Below are positions 42,250 through 49,751 of a DNA stretch of 64,000 nucleotides, one piece after another; within the stretch, counting starts at the first letter, position 1, and each line of letters begins with the position of its first letter. Source of the DNA: JACKIC01 sp964543795 (GTDB lineage Bacteria > Planctomycetota > UBA1135 > UBA2386). Location: NCBI GenBank assembly GCA_964543795.1, contig CAZIZN010000001.1, forward strand, positions 124,001 through 188,000. Direction: 5' to 3'. Made by a program: the position numbers and the translations under genes. The notes under the pieces are model-generated. The model searched no databases. It was not told where the DNA came from and saw only the letters and a program-made list of their open reading frames with translations.

Positions 42250-43010
42250 GCCGGTGCCACCTGCGACGACCGGGCCGTCGGTTCGCCCCGCACGAACGCG
42301 AGCAACCGCTGCACCACCTCTTCGGTGAGCAGCCCTGTCGTGTCGAGGTAGTAGGCATCGGCAGCCTGCTGCAGCGGCGCGTCCGAGCGCGTGCTGTCGA
42401 GGCGATCGCGGACGAGGATCTCGTCGAGCACGTCCTGCGCGCTGACCACGCGGCCCTGGCGCTGGAAGTCCTCGCTGCGGCGCCGCGCGCGTTCGGCGGG
42501 CGCGGCGTCGAGATAGACCTTCCAGCGTGCGTGCGGGAACACGACCGAACCCATGTCGCGGCCCTCGGCGACCATCGGCCCGCGGCTGGCGACCTGCCGC
42601 TGCAGATCGCGCATCGCGGCGCGCACGAACGGCAGCGCCGAGACGGCGGAGACCTGTGATTCGACTTCGCGGGTGCGCAGGTGCGCCGTGACGTCGCGGC
42701 CGTTCAGCCAGACCTGCTGGCCGCCCTGCTGCAGGCGCAGTTCGAGCCGGGCTGCGGCCAGAGCAGCGCGCATGCGACGCTCGCCGCGGTCGGCGTCGCC
42801 GGCGCATTCGGCGGGCGCACAGCCCTGTTGCAGGAAGAGCCACGTGACGGCGCGGTACATCGCGCCCGTGTCGAGGTGGGCGAACCCCAGCGCGGCGGCC
42901 AGTTGCCTGGCCACGGTGCTCTTGCCCGCACCGGACGGCCCGTCGATCGCGACGACGGCGGTCGGTTCTCCGGCGGGTCCGGCGGCGGGCGGTGGCGGTG
43001 GGATCGACAC
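42246..43010 (-). CDS. cmk: Cytidylate kinase
   Basis: 254 residues. Converts (d)CMP to (d)CDP. The P-loop is GPSGAGKS at 24-31; further markers are HLDTGAMYRAVTW, VSAVSALPFVRAAMRDLQRQVA, GRDMGSVVFPHA and a lid-like ERARRRSEDFQRQG. GTG at 43010 is the nearest start to the fold; no Shine-Dalgarno site is visible. The 233 bases before it, up to lpxH, contain no gene that I can support; TTGGAC near 43100 on the minus strand could be a -35 element. Confidence 0.95.
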   Translation of the reverse strand: MSIPPPPPAAGPAGEPTAVVAIDGPSGAGKSTVARQLAAALGFAHLDTGAMYRAVTWLFLQQGCAPAECAGDADRGERRMRAALAAARLELRLQQGGQQVWLNGRDVTAHLRTREVESQVSAVSALPFVRAAMRDLQRQVASRGPMVAEGRDMGSVVFPHARWKVYLDAAPAERARRRSEDFQRQGRVVSAQDVLDEILVRDRLDSTRSDAPLQQAADAYYLDTTGLLTEEVVQRLLAFVRGEPTARSSQVAPA

Positions 43011-43243
43011 GGTGCAGCGATGCGTGGCGCGCCCGCGCGAGCCGGGCGCGTTCGGGGCGAACGCGGTGAGGATGAGAGGAGAGTGAGAGTCCAACCGGAT
43101 TGGGAAAGATCGTGGCCGGACCCCGACCACGGCCGATGATCCGGTCGCCGGCCAGGGCCGGACGAGGGGCGGAAGACAGTAGCTGCCGCCCGCGGCCCCG
43201 GCAATCGGGTTCTGGACGGGCACGGCGGCCGAGGTGCTGAGCC

Positions 43244-44080
43244 TCAGGCCGCGAAGGGGCACGCGGGCGCGGCCCCGACCGGTTCGAGCCGGCCCCCCCC
43301 TGCCACTTCCACCCAGTGCAGCCCCTCGCCGTCGGCCAACAGCCCGACGCCCGTGCCGTCGAAGGCGGGCAGCACGCGGTATCCGCCGCCCCCGACGGTG
43401 CCCTCGCAGCGGCGGTGGATGTGTCCGAACACGAGGCGCTCCACACCGTTGGCGAAGGCCTGGGCGACCGCGTCGCCGGTCGGCAGGAAGCGACTCTGGT
43501 CGCCGGAAGCGACCACCTGCCGGCTGCGCCGCCGCGCCCGTTCGGCGACGGCCATCGCCGCGGCGAGCGGCAGCCGCCGCGCGATCCACCGCGTGACGGG
43601 ATGGCGCAACCACCGCTTGGCTCGCTGGTAGGGCAGATCGCGCACGCAGAACTCGTCGCCGTGGGCCAGCAGCGTCGGCACGCCGCCGAGTTCGATGCGC
43701 AGCGCCCCCGGCACGAGACATGCCCGGCTGGCGGCAACGAATTCGGGACCGAGCAGGAAGTCGCGGTTGCCGTGCAGCAGCACCACGGGCACACCCGCGT
43801 CCGCTGCGCGGGCGAACCGCCGCGCCGTGTCGCGGAACACCCCCACCCGCACCTGGGCGCGCGCGATGTAGCTGTCGAACAGGTCGCCGAGCACGAGCAG
43901 CGGCATCGCCTCACGCAGGGCGACGTCGATCGCCTGCCCCAGCCGCTCGAACACCGCACCCCCGTCGACGGGCACGTGCAGGTCCGAGACGAGCAGCGCC
44001 CGCGCACACGGCTGCGGCCAGCGGAACACCGGCGTGCCCAGCACTCCGGGCAACCGTTCGAGCGCATCCTGGCCCGTCAC
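43244..44080 (-). CDS. lpxH: UDP-2,3-diacylglucosamine diphosphatase
   Basis: 278 residues. Calcineurin-like metallophosphoesterase of lipid A synthesis. Metal motifs are all present: LLVSDLHV (Asp33, His35), VLGDLFDSY (Asp66), LLHGNRDFLLG (Asn105), AHGDEFC (His140) and VFGHIHR. The Arg-Asp pair at 106-107 is typical of LpxH rather than LpxG. It implies a lipid A-containing outer membrane. GTG at 44080 overlaps the stop of the GH-like gene (GTGA). Confidence 0.9.
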   Translation of the reverse strand: MTGQDALERLPGVLGTPVFRWPQPCARALLVSDLHVPVDGGAVFERLGQAIDVALREAMPLLVLGDLFDSYIARAQVRVGVFRDTARRFARAADAGVPVVLLHGNRDFLLGPEFVAASRACLVPGALRIELGGVPTLLAHGDEFCVRDLPYQRAKRWLRHPVTRWIARRLPLAAAMAVAERARRRSRQVVASGDQSRFLPTGDAVAQAFANGVERLVFGHIHRRCEGTVGGGGYRVLPAFDGTGVGLLADGEGLHWVEVAGGGRLEPVGAAPACPFAA

Positions 44081-46173
44081 CCGCCCACGACCTCGAGGAA
44101 CAGCGCGCCGAACGGATCGAGCGGCAGGTCGAAACGCGCCGACGTACCGAGGTCGACCCCGCCGAGCAGCCGCAGCCGCCGTTCGTTCGCGAACTCGACG
44201 AGGACGCGCCGCGTGCCGGCCTCGGCGAGACGCACGAGCAGCCCCGGCGAACGGCTGGCCTCCAGCCGCACCACGAGCACCAGCCTGCCGTCCCGGAGCC
44301 GCAGCGGCACCCGCTCGACGCAGGTCGGCAGCCCTTCGCCGCGCACGTCGCACGGCGCGGCGATGCCGGCGTCCTGCAGCACGTTGCGCACGCGGCGTCG
44401 CAGTTCGAACGCGAGACCGACGCCCGCCTCGTCCAGACGGGCCGCGTCGTACTCCACCACCGGCGCGTTGAGGTAGACGGCGCGGCCACGCCCCGCGCGG
44501 TGCTCGACGAACACCATCGTGTCCTCGCGGCGCTCGCCCATGCGCGCCGCGAGACCGCGCTCGGCTGCCGCGAGGCGGGCGCTGCGGCGCGCGGTCGAGC
44601 GCCCCTCGCGCACGAGCAAGTCGTCCCAACGCATGCTGCGCGCGGTGATCTCGAACAGCTCGTCGAGTCCGCCGGCGCTGCGACGTCGGCCGCTCCCGTC
44701 GTAGAGCGCGCAGCTGTGGTCCGCGAGCACCGTGCCGCCGGTGTTCACGTAGGCGGTGATCGCCTGGATCGTGCGGTCGTCGAGCGCGATCGCCGCAGGC
44801 AGCACGAGACAGCGCGGTCGGCGTTGCAGCAGCCGCTCCGGCAGATCGGACTCGGCGACGAAGTACGGCTGGTGGCCGAGGTCCTGCAGCAGCCGGATCC
44901 AACTGCGCCGCGCGGCCTGGCTGGTGCTGTGGTCGCGCTCGTAGGACGACAGCCGGCGCACCCACGTCATGCCGTCCTGCGCGGAGTCGATCATCCACCA
45001 CACCTGGACGGCCGCCTGCGACTCGAGGACCCAGACCGGCCCGGGTTCGACGTGCGCACCGGCCGTCGCGTCGAGCACCGGCCGCAGGCGGGTGAGTTCC
45101 GCCTGCAACGCAGCGCCGAACGGCGTCGGGGCACCTGCGGCGTCGGCGACCGTGCGGTCGTTCCAGACCACGAGGCCGGCCAACCCGCGCGCCGCGGCGG
45201 CGGTCAGGGCCTGGCGCACGTGCTGCAACTGCGTCGGCCGCGGCGCCGGCGCATCCTCGGCGACCGGGAACAGCGTGACGTAACGGTGCGCGTCGCGCGC
45301 ACCGAGGCTCGCGGCGAGGACGGCGGCGCCGCCGATGTCGTAGGGCTCGAGCAACGAGAGCCGGGGCAACAGCCGCGCGTAGTCGTGGCCGCCGAAGGCA
45401 CCCGGCGGCTGCAGGCCGGTGAGCCCGACGGGCACGTCCACGGCCGCGGCGACGGCTCCGGCGATCCTGGCCACCGCGGCGGCGAACTGCTCGTCGACGA
45501 ACTGCTGCCGCCAGACGAACGGCCGCAGATCGGCGGGCAGGTCCACTTCGCCGAGTTCGCGCCGACGCACCTGGTCCGTCGACAGCGGGCGCAGGTCGTC
45601 GAAGGACGTGTACTGCGTCCCGAGCACGGCGTTGGCCGCGTCGATCGTGCCGCAGCGGCGACGAACGAACGCGGCGAACGCGGCGCGGCAGTGCTGGCAG
45701 GCACAGGTGTCGAGCGGCGCGTCGTGCCGCGTCGCCGAGGCCTCGTCGGCGAGCGCCACGAACGCGAGACCGTCGCCCGCGACCCGCTGCGCCTCCGCCG
45801 CGGCGGCCGCCGCAGCCCGATCGAGGACCGAAGGAGCTTCGAAGCAGGTCGGGCGCACCAGCCGTTGCACGTCGCGGTGCGCCTCGTAGTCCTGCTGCAG
45901 GGGCCGCCACTCGGCGTCGCGCAGTTCGAGCAGACCCTTGCCGATCGGTTGATCGAGGTAGAAGCGGAGGCCGGCGCTGCGGATCGGCGCCGGATCGCCG
46001 CCGCGCGGCAGCTGCACGGCGGTGCAGCCGAGCATCTGCGCCAACCCGATGCCGCGCGCCGTGTCCTCGGACCAGAGTACGCACTCGAACCGCGTCGGCG
46101 GTGCGACGGTTCCCTGCGCGGCGGCCGCTGCGACGAGCAGCGCCAGCGCACCCAGCGAAGCGGGGGCGTTCAT
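44077..46173 (-). CDS. Exported glycoside-hydrolase-like protein (GH42-type architecture)
   Basis: 698 residues with a signal peptide (ending VAAAAAQ). The N-terminal half has a barrel-like pattern with LAFVALADEASATRHD and CQHCRAAF, and FVWRQQFVDEQFAAAV as in beta-galactosidase-like clan A enzymes. The C-terminal half has a glutamine-amidotransferase-like, trimerisation-type domain (LPAAIALDDRTIQAITAYVNTGGTVLAD), typical of GH42. DEAS rather than the usual NE acid/base motif makes catalysis uncertain. It is coupled by overlaps to both the NtrC-type regulator upstream and LpxH downstream. Confidence 0.7.
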   Translation of the reverse strand: MNAPASLGALALLVAAAAAQGTVAPPTRFECVLWSEDTARGIGLAQMLGCTAVQLPRGGDPAPIRSAGLRFYLDQPIGKGLLELRDAEWRPLQQDYEAHRDVQRLVRPTCFEAPSVLDRAAAAAAAEAQRVAGDGLAFVALADEASATRHDAPLDTCACQHCRAAFAAFVRRRCGTIDAANAVLGTQYTSFDDLRPLSTDQVRRRELGEVDLPADLRPFVWRQQFVDEQFAAAVARIAGAVAAAVDVPVGLTGLQPPGAFGGHDYARLLPRLSLLEPYDIGGAAVLAASLGARDAHRYVTLFPVAEDAPAPRPTQLQHVRQALTAAAARGLAGLVVWNDRTVADAAGAPTPFGAALQAELTRLRPVLDATAGAHVEPGPVWVLESQAAVQVWWMIDSAQDGMTWVRRLSSYERDHSTSQAARRSWIRLLQDLGHQPYFVAESDLPERLLQRRPRCLVLPAAIALDDRTIQAITAYVNTGGTVLADHSCALYDGSGRRRSAGGLDELFEITARSMRWDDLLVREGRSTARRSARLAAAERGLAARMGERREDTMVFVEHRAGRGRAVYLNAPVVEYDAARLDEAGVGLAFELRRRVRNVLQDAGIAAPCDVRGEGLPTCVERVPLRLRDGRLVLVVRLEASRSPGLLVRLAEAGTRRVLVEFANERRLRLLGGVDLGTSARFDLPLDPFGALFLEVVGG

Positions 46174-47537
46174 TCGATGCCGTAGTCGCGCAGCTTCTCC
46201 CAGAGCACCTTGCGCGAGATGCCCAGTACCGAGGCGGCCTTGGTGCGGTGCCCGCCCACGCCGCGCAGCACCGTCACGAGGTGCTCGCGCTCGGCCTCCA
46301 CCAGCACCTCGCGCAACGTGCGCAGCCTGGTCGGCGGCTCCAGCGCGGCGCGCCGGCTCTTGTCGACCGGCAGCAGGTGCTCCTTCTTGAGGATCGTCGC
46401 GCCGCCCGACATCGCGATCGCCTGGGCGCAGCGGTTCTCCAGTTCGCGAACGTTCCCGGGCCACGAGTACTCGGCCATCGCCTGCAACACGTCGGTCTTG
46501 ACCGTGTAGGAGCGGCCGCCGCCGAGGCGTTCGAGGAAGAACTGCACGAGCAGCGGCAGATCGCCCTCGCGTTCGCGCAGCGGCGGCAGCCGCAGCGGCA
46601 CGACGTTGAGACGGTAGTAGAGGTCTTCGCGGAACTTGCCGGCGCGAACGTGATCGAGCAGCGGCACCTTCGTCGCGGCGACGACGCGGATGTCGACCTG
46701 CACGAGCGACTCGCCGCCGACGCGCTCGAACTCCCGCTCCTGCAGCACACGCAGCAGCTTGACCTGCACCGACAGCGGCATGTCGTCGATGTCGTCGAGG
46801 AAGATCGTGCCGCCGTCGGCGACCTCGAAGCGGCCGCGCCGCAACCGCTGCGCGTCGGTGAACGCGCCCTTCTCGTGGCCGAACAGCTCGCTCTCGAGCA
46901 GCGTGTCCGGCAGTGCGCCACAGGACAGCGCGACGAAGGGCTTCTGCGCGCGGTTGCTGAGCGAGTGGATGGCGCGCGCGATGCGCTCCTTGCCGGTGCC
47001 GCTCTCGCCCTCGATGAGCACCGAGGCGTCGGACCTCGCGACGGTGCGCACGACCTTGATCACGTCCTGCATCACGCGGCTCGTGCCGATCACACCGGGC
47101 AGCCCCTGGCCGTGGGTCGACTGCAACTGCTCGCGAAGCTGCTGGTTCTCGTGCAGCAGGGCGCGGAACTTCTCGATGCGCCGCAGCCGATCGAGCACGT
47201 GCTCGTTGAGGAACGGCTTCTGGATGTAGTCGTCCGCCCCCATCCGCATCGCCTCGACGGCGTGGTCGATGGTCGCGAACGCCGTCATCACGAGCACCTC
47301 CGTGGCGGGACGCGCCGCCTTGGCGGCCTGCAGCACCTGCATGCCGTCCGCAGACGGCAGTCGCACGTCGGTGATCACCACGTCGAAGCTGCGCTGGCGC
47401 AGGAGGTCCATCGCCTGCTTGCCGTCCGTCAGCAGCGTGACGTCGTAGCCCGCCCCCTCGAGATCGTCGCGCAGCGTCATGGCGATCAGCGGCTCGTCCT
47501 CGACGAGCAGGACGCGCATGCGGCCGTCGTCGCTCAT
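46170..47537 (-). CDS. NtrC-family sigma-54-dependent response regulator
   Basis: 455 residues. Receiver domain with Asp57 in VVITDVRLPSADG; AAA+ domain with Walker A GESGTGKE at 177-184 and Walker B GGTIFLDDIDDMP; C-terminal Fis-type HTH GHRTKAASVLGISRKVLWEKL. The sigma-54-contacting loop reads GAFTDA at 224-229 instead of GAFTGA. No sensor kinase is adjacent; the upstream gene encodes a GGDEF-like protein whose stop overlaps the ATG (ATGA). It may control the genes it overlaps. Confidence 0.95.
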   Translation of the reverse strand: MSDDGRMRVLLVEDEPLIAMTLRDDLEGAGYDVTLLTDGKQAMDLLRQRSFDVVITDVRLPSADGMQVLQAAKAARPATEVLVMTAFATIDHAVEAMRMGADDYIQKPFLNEHVLDRLRRIEKFRALLHENQQLREQLQSTHGQGLPGVIGTSRVMQDVIKVVRTVARSDASVLIEGESGTGKERIARAIHSLSNRAQKPFVALSCGALPDTLLESELFGHEKGAFTDAQRLRRGRFEVADGGTIFLDDIDDMPLSVQVKLLRVLQEREFERVGGESLVQVDIRVVAATKVPLLDHVRAGKFREDLYYRLNVVPLRLPPLREREGDLPLLVQFFLERLGGGRSYTVKTDVLQAMAEYSWPGNVRELENRCAQAIAMSGGATILKKEHLLPVDKSRRAALEPPTRLRTLREVLVEAEREHLVTVLRGVGGHRTKAASVLGISRKVLWEKLRDYGIE

Positions 47538-48220
47538 GCGCCGGCTCCGTCGCCGGGGCGCTGCGACGGGTCCGGCGGCGATCCCTCGCCCGCCCCGTCG
47601 CCCGACATCAGCGACATCTCGCCGAAGGAACACACCCGGTCACCACCCTGGGCACCGGCGAAGTCGGCCGCGGCCTCGGCCTCGGCCACCAGCGTGTCGA
47701 AGAACATCGTGCGCTGTTCGCCGCTCGCGCTGAGGCCGACGCTCAGCGACAGGGCCAGTTGTCGGCCGTCGACCGCGATGTCGAGTTCGCCGAACAGGCG
47801 ATGCAGCCGGTCGGCGACGACGCGGCCCGCTTCGACGTCCGTGTGCGGCAGCACGAGCAGGTAACGATCGTCGCTCGCGACGCCGAGCAGGTCCGAGCCT
47901 CGGGTCTTCTGACGGACGAGTTCCGCGAGCGCCTGCCGGACCGCCTGCCGCAGCGAAGCACCGTGAAGATCCACGAGCTGGGGCAGACGGTCTACCTGCA
48001 GCACGAGGCAGGCCATCGGCTGACCGTGGCGACGGGAGCGGGCGAACTCGCTCTTCATCAGGTGCAGGATCTGCGCCTGCGAGAAGAGGGAACTGCTCAG
48101 GAAGCCGTCGCCTGCGCCACTGGAACCGGGGCGTGCGCCGACGCTTCGCCCCTTGCGGAATCCGGGTCTGGTCATCTCGATTCGCTTGCAGCCGGCGCGC
48201 AGCGCCAGCATCCGCAACAC
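47534..48220 (-). CDS. Degenerate GGDEF-domain protein
   Basis: 228 residues. The region from about 45 to 185 follows the GGDEF fold: LVLQVDRLPQLVDLHGASLRQAVRQALAEL, then LLGVASDDRYLLVLPHTDVEAGRVVADRL and a closing LALSLSVGLSAS. The signature is SDDRY where active enzymes have GGDEF or GGEEF, so cyclase activity is unlikely. The tail is Gly/Pro/Asp-rich. GTG at 48220 with AGG four bases upstream is used; ATG at 48175 is an alternative. It opens the overlapping gene chain with the NtrC-type regulator. Confidence 0.75.
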   Translation of the reverse strand: MLRMLALRAGCKRIEMTRPGFRKGRSVGARPGSSGAGDGFLSSSLFSQAQILHLMKSEFARSRRHGQPMACLVLQVDRLPQLVDLHGASLRQAVRQALAELVRQKTRGSDLLGVASDDRYLLVLPHTDVEAGRVVADRLHRLFGELDIAVDGRQLALSLSVGLSASGEQRTMFFDTLVAEAEAAADFAGAQGGDRVCSFGEMSLMSGDGAGEGSPPDPSQRPGDGAGA

Positions 48221-48306
48221 GTTACCTAGCGCGCATCCGATGCCGCAACGACGCTCCGGCCGAGGGGCGCGCGATCGCTCGGCTAGGGCAGGCGGGATCG
48301 GGCAGC

Positions 48307-48348
48307 GAAAAAAAAAGCGGGCCTCAGCCGGTCAGAACTGAGGCCCGC
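48307..48348 (-). terminator. Strong intrinsic terminator in a gene-free region
   Basis: Minus-strand transcript: an 11-bp perfect stem (48338-48348 with 48317-48327), 10-base loop, then nine consecutive T (A at 48308-48316 on the plus strand). No T-run exists in the other direction. It ends 86 bases before the GGDEF-like gene, so it terminates an RNA made from within 48349-48828, or attenuates the GGDEF/NtrC operon. Confidence 0.92.
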
Positions 48349-48441
48349 GAATACGGGTCTGGCTACGCAATGGAGAGGGCGGTTAGGGAGGGGGGATACT
48401 GGTCTCCACCACACAGCCAGGACCCGGTTGGTGTCTGCTGA

Positions 48442-48461
48442 TGGTCCGGCGAACCGGACCA
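48442..48461 (-). ncRNA. UUCG-capped hairpin inside a putative minus-strand leader or small RNA
   Basis: On the minus strand TGGTCCGG pairs with CCGGACCA around a TTCG loop, an unusually stable tetraloop when closed by G-C. The plus strand would have a CGAA loop. With the terminator 94 bases further on, it suggests a structured transcript. The 608-base gap 48221-48828 otherwise contains only the short frame at 48479-48610, the DnaA-like boxes and unassigned DNA. Confidence 0.5.
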
Positions 48462-48478
48462 GGCACGCGACCCGATGG

Positions 48479-48610
48479 TCAGTCAGGTCGCAGGGTCATT
48501 CGAACTGAAGAGAGCGTTTCGCTGCCGGCAGCAGCCGAAGGCCACCACCCGTCCCACCCACCATCGCTGCTTAGGCGAGCAGCGGCGGCGAGCGCGACAC
48601 GGCGAATCAT
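48479..48610 (-). CDS. Possible 43-residue tryptophan-rich leader peptide
   Basis: The frame begins at ATG 48610, six bases after GGAGG, one of the better ribosome-binding sites in the window. It starts MIRRVALAAAARL and contains GGWDGWW, three Trp in five residues. TTGAAA with a CATGAT about 16 bases on overlaps its start and could instead be a promoter. A strong terminator lies 131 bases after its stop. That order resembles transcription attenuation by a leader peptide, but no tryptophan genes are adjacent, so it may be incidental. Confidence 0.35.
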   Translation of the reverse strand: MIRRVALAAAARLSSDGGWDGWWPSAAAGSETLSSVRMTLRPD

Positions 48611-48672
48611 GCCATCCCTCCACCGGATTTCAACAGAGCCTCCACGAGTTTTTTCGCCGCGCGGCACCGCGG

Positions 48673-48806
48673 CGTGGACAACCTGTGGAAGAAGGCTTCG
48701 CCACCGCCAGCGCTGGATGGCCTGAACCCCTCCTACCAAGGGCAGTTCGGGACCGAACCCCCGCCGCGGCCGAGCCTTGCGGCCCACTGTGGAACACCTG
48801 TGGAAA
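48673..48806. promoter_or_regulatory. Two phased pairs of DnaA-box-like 9-mers
   Basis: CGTGGACAA (48673), TGTGGAAGA (48684), TGTGGAACA (48787) and TGTGGAAAC (48798) are in the same orientation. Each pair has an 11-base spacing, about one helical turn, and both pairs match GTGGA-N2-ACCTGTGGAA. They resemble the DnaA box TGTGGATAA or the high-GC form TGTGGACAA with one to three differences. An origin or a DnaA-like operator is possible; dnaA or dnaN is not in view. Confidence 0.4.
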
Positions 48807-48828
48807 CCCGGGGTTGCCGCCGCGGATC

Positions 48829-49260
48829 TCAGCGCGGCAGGAGATCCAGCAGGCGGTAGATGTCCACCGCGGGGAAGCGGTACTTGAGCACCACCAGGCC
48901 CGCAACCACCACGAGCGACGCGGCGCCGAGGAAAATGAGCTGCGCGCAGAGCTTCGCGAGCAGGCCTTTCGCGGCGCGCCCGAGCGGCCGCGGCGTCTCG
49001 CGGCCGCCGCGCAGGATCCAGTCGCGCTGCGCTGCGAGCGCCGACTGCACCACGCGCTGCGGGTCCGCCGGCTCGGCGAGCACGGCCTGCGTGACCACCT
49101 GCCAGGGATACTCCGCCGGCGATTGCTGCACGGCGCGCTTGAGCTGTTCGAGCGTGCGCCGCTCGACGGCGCCGGCCAGCAGGCGCAGGGATACCTCGGC
49201 CACCGCGCGATGCACGTGCTCGGGATCGGCGAGGTCGGGAGCGGGCGGGACCGCGGACAC
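48829..49260 (-). CDS. Small membrane-anchored protein, unknown
   Basis: 143 residues from GTG 49260, 14 bases after rpmB. The N-terminal 95 residues are helical and polar (VHRAVAEVSLRLLAGAVERRTLEQLKRAV). One transmembrane helix follows near 107-129 (LCAQLIFLGAASLVVVAGLVVL), leaving a short tail. No domain is recognised. The DnaA-box-like repeats start 23 bases beyond its stop. Confidence 0.7.
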   Translation of the reverse strand: MSAVPPAPDLADPEHVHRAVAEVSLRLLAGAVERRTLEQLKRAVQQSPAEYPWQVVTQAVLAEPADPQRVVQSALAAQRDWILRGGRETPRPLGRAAKGLLAKLCAQLIFLGAASLVVVAGLVVLKYRFPAVDIYRLLDLLPR

Positions 49261-49274
49261 CCGGCGATCCCCGC

Positions 49275-49595
49275 TCAGGCCTTGGGCTTCTGAGCCTTGG
49301 TGAACGCGCGATTGCGGCCGCGCACCGCCTTGACCAGCGGGAACGACACCTGCTTGCCGTTGCCCTTCTGCAGCTTGATCACGCCCTTCTTGATGACCTT
49401 GGTCGACAGCTTCAGCGTCACGACCTGCCCCTCGGGGGTCAGGATGCGCACGGGCTGCAGGTTGGGCTTGAACGTGCGCTTGCTGCGGCCGGTGACGCGG
49501 CGGCCGACGCCGCCGTCCTTCTTGGCCAGACCGCGGCGCTTGACTTGGTGGCCGACGCGCGTGCGACGACCGGTGACAGCACAGACTCGGGACAT
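49275..49595 (-). CDS. rpmB: 50S ribosomal protein L28
   Basis: 106 residues, longer than the usual 62-80. The L28 signature SRVCAVTGRRTRVGHQVKRRG starts the protein, followed by KRTFKPNLQPVRI and the C-terminal KVIKKGVIKLQKGN. The extra residues form a basic tail (VKAVRGRNRAFTKAQKPKA). The ATG is at 49595; 155 bases separate it from the next gene upstream. Confidence 0.93.
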   Translation of the reverse strand: MSRVCAVTGRRTRVGHQVKRRGLAKKDGGVGRRVTGRSKRTFKPNLQPVRILTPEGQVVTLKLSTKVIKKGVIKLQKGNGKQVSFPLVKAVRGRNRAFTKAQKPKA

Positions 49596-49751
49596 GACGG
49601 CAGCTCGGGTGGGAACGGAGGGGCGAGGAAGATAGCAACCCGGCCATGGCACGCAAGAGGGCTCTTGCCGGCGCGCCGGCGCCGGGCAGCAGCACACCGG
49701 GGCCGACCCACGGCCGACGGGCGCCCCCGTCCGACTGGCGCCCCGGTCCGA

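Noticed and set aside
44077..46173. Definite beta-galactosidase
   Set aside because: The architecture fits GH42, but the acid/base and nucleophile glutamates cannot be placed with confidence.
47534..48220. Active diguanylate cyclase
   Set aside because: The GGDEF signature is replaced by SDDRY, so only the fold is retained.
48479..48840. RNase P, tmRNA or 6S RNA on the minus strand
   Set aside because: None of the conserved RNase P cores, the tmRNA T-arm or tag, or a single long 6S-type hairpin is visible; only local hairpins and the terminator are convincing.
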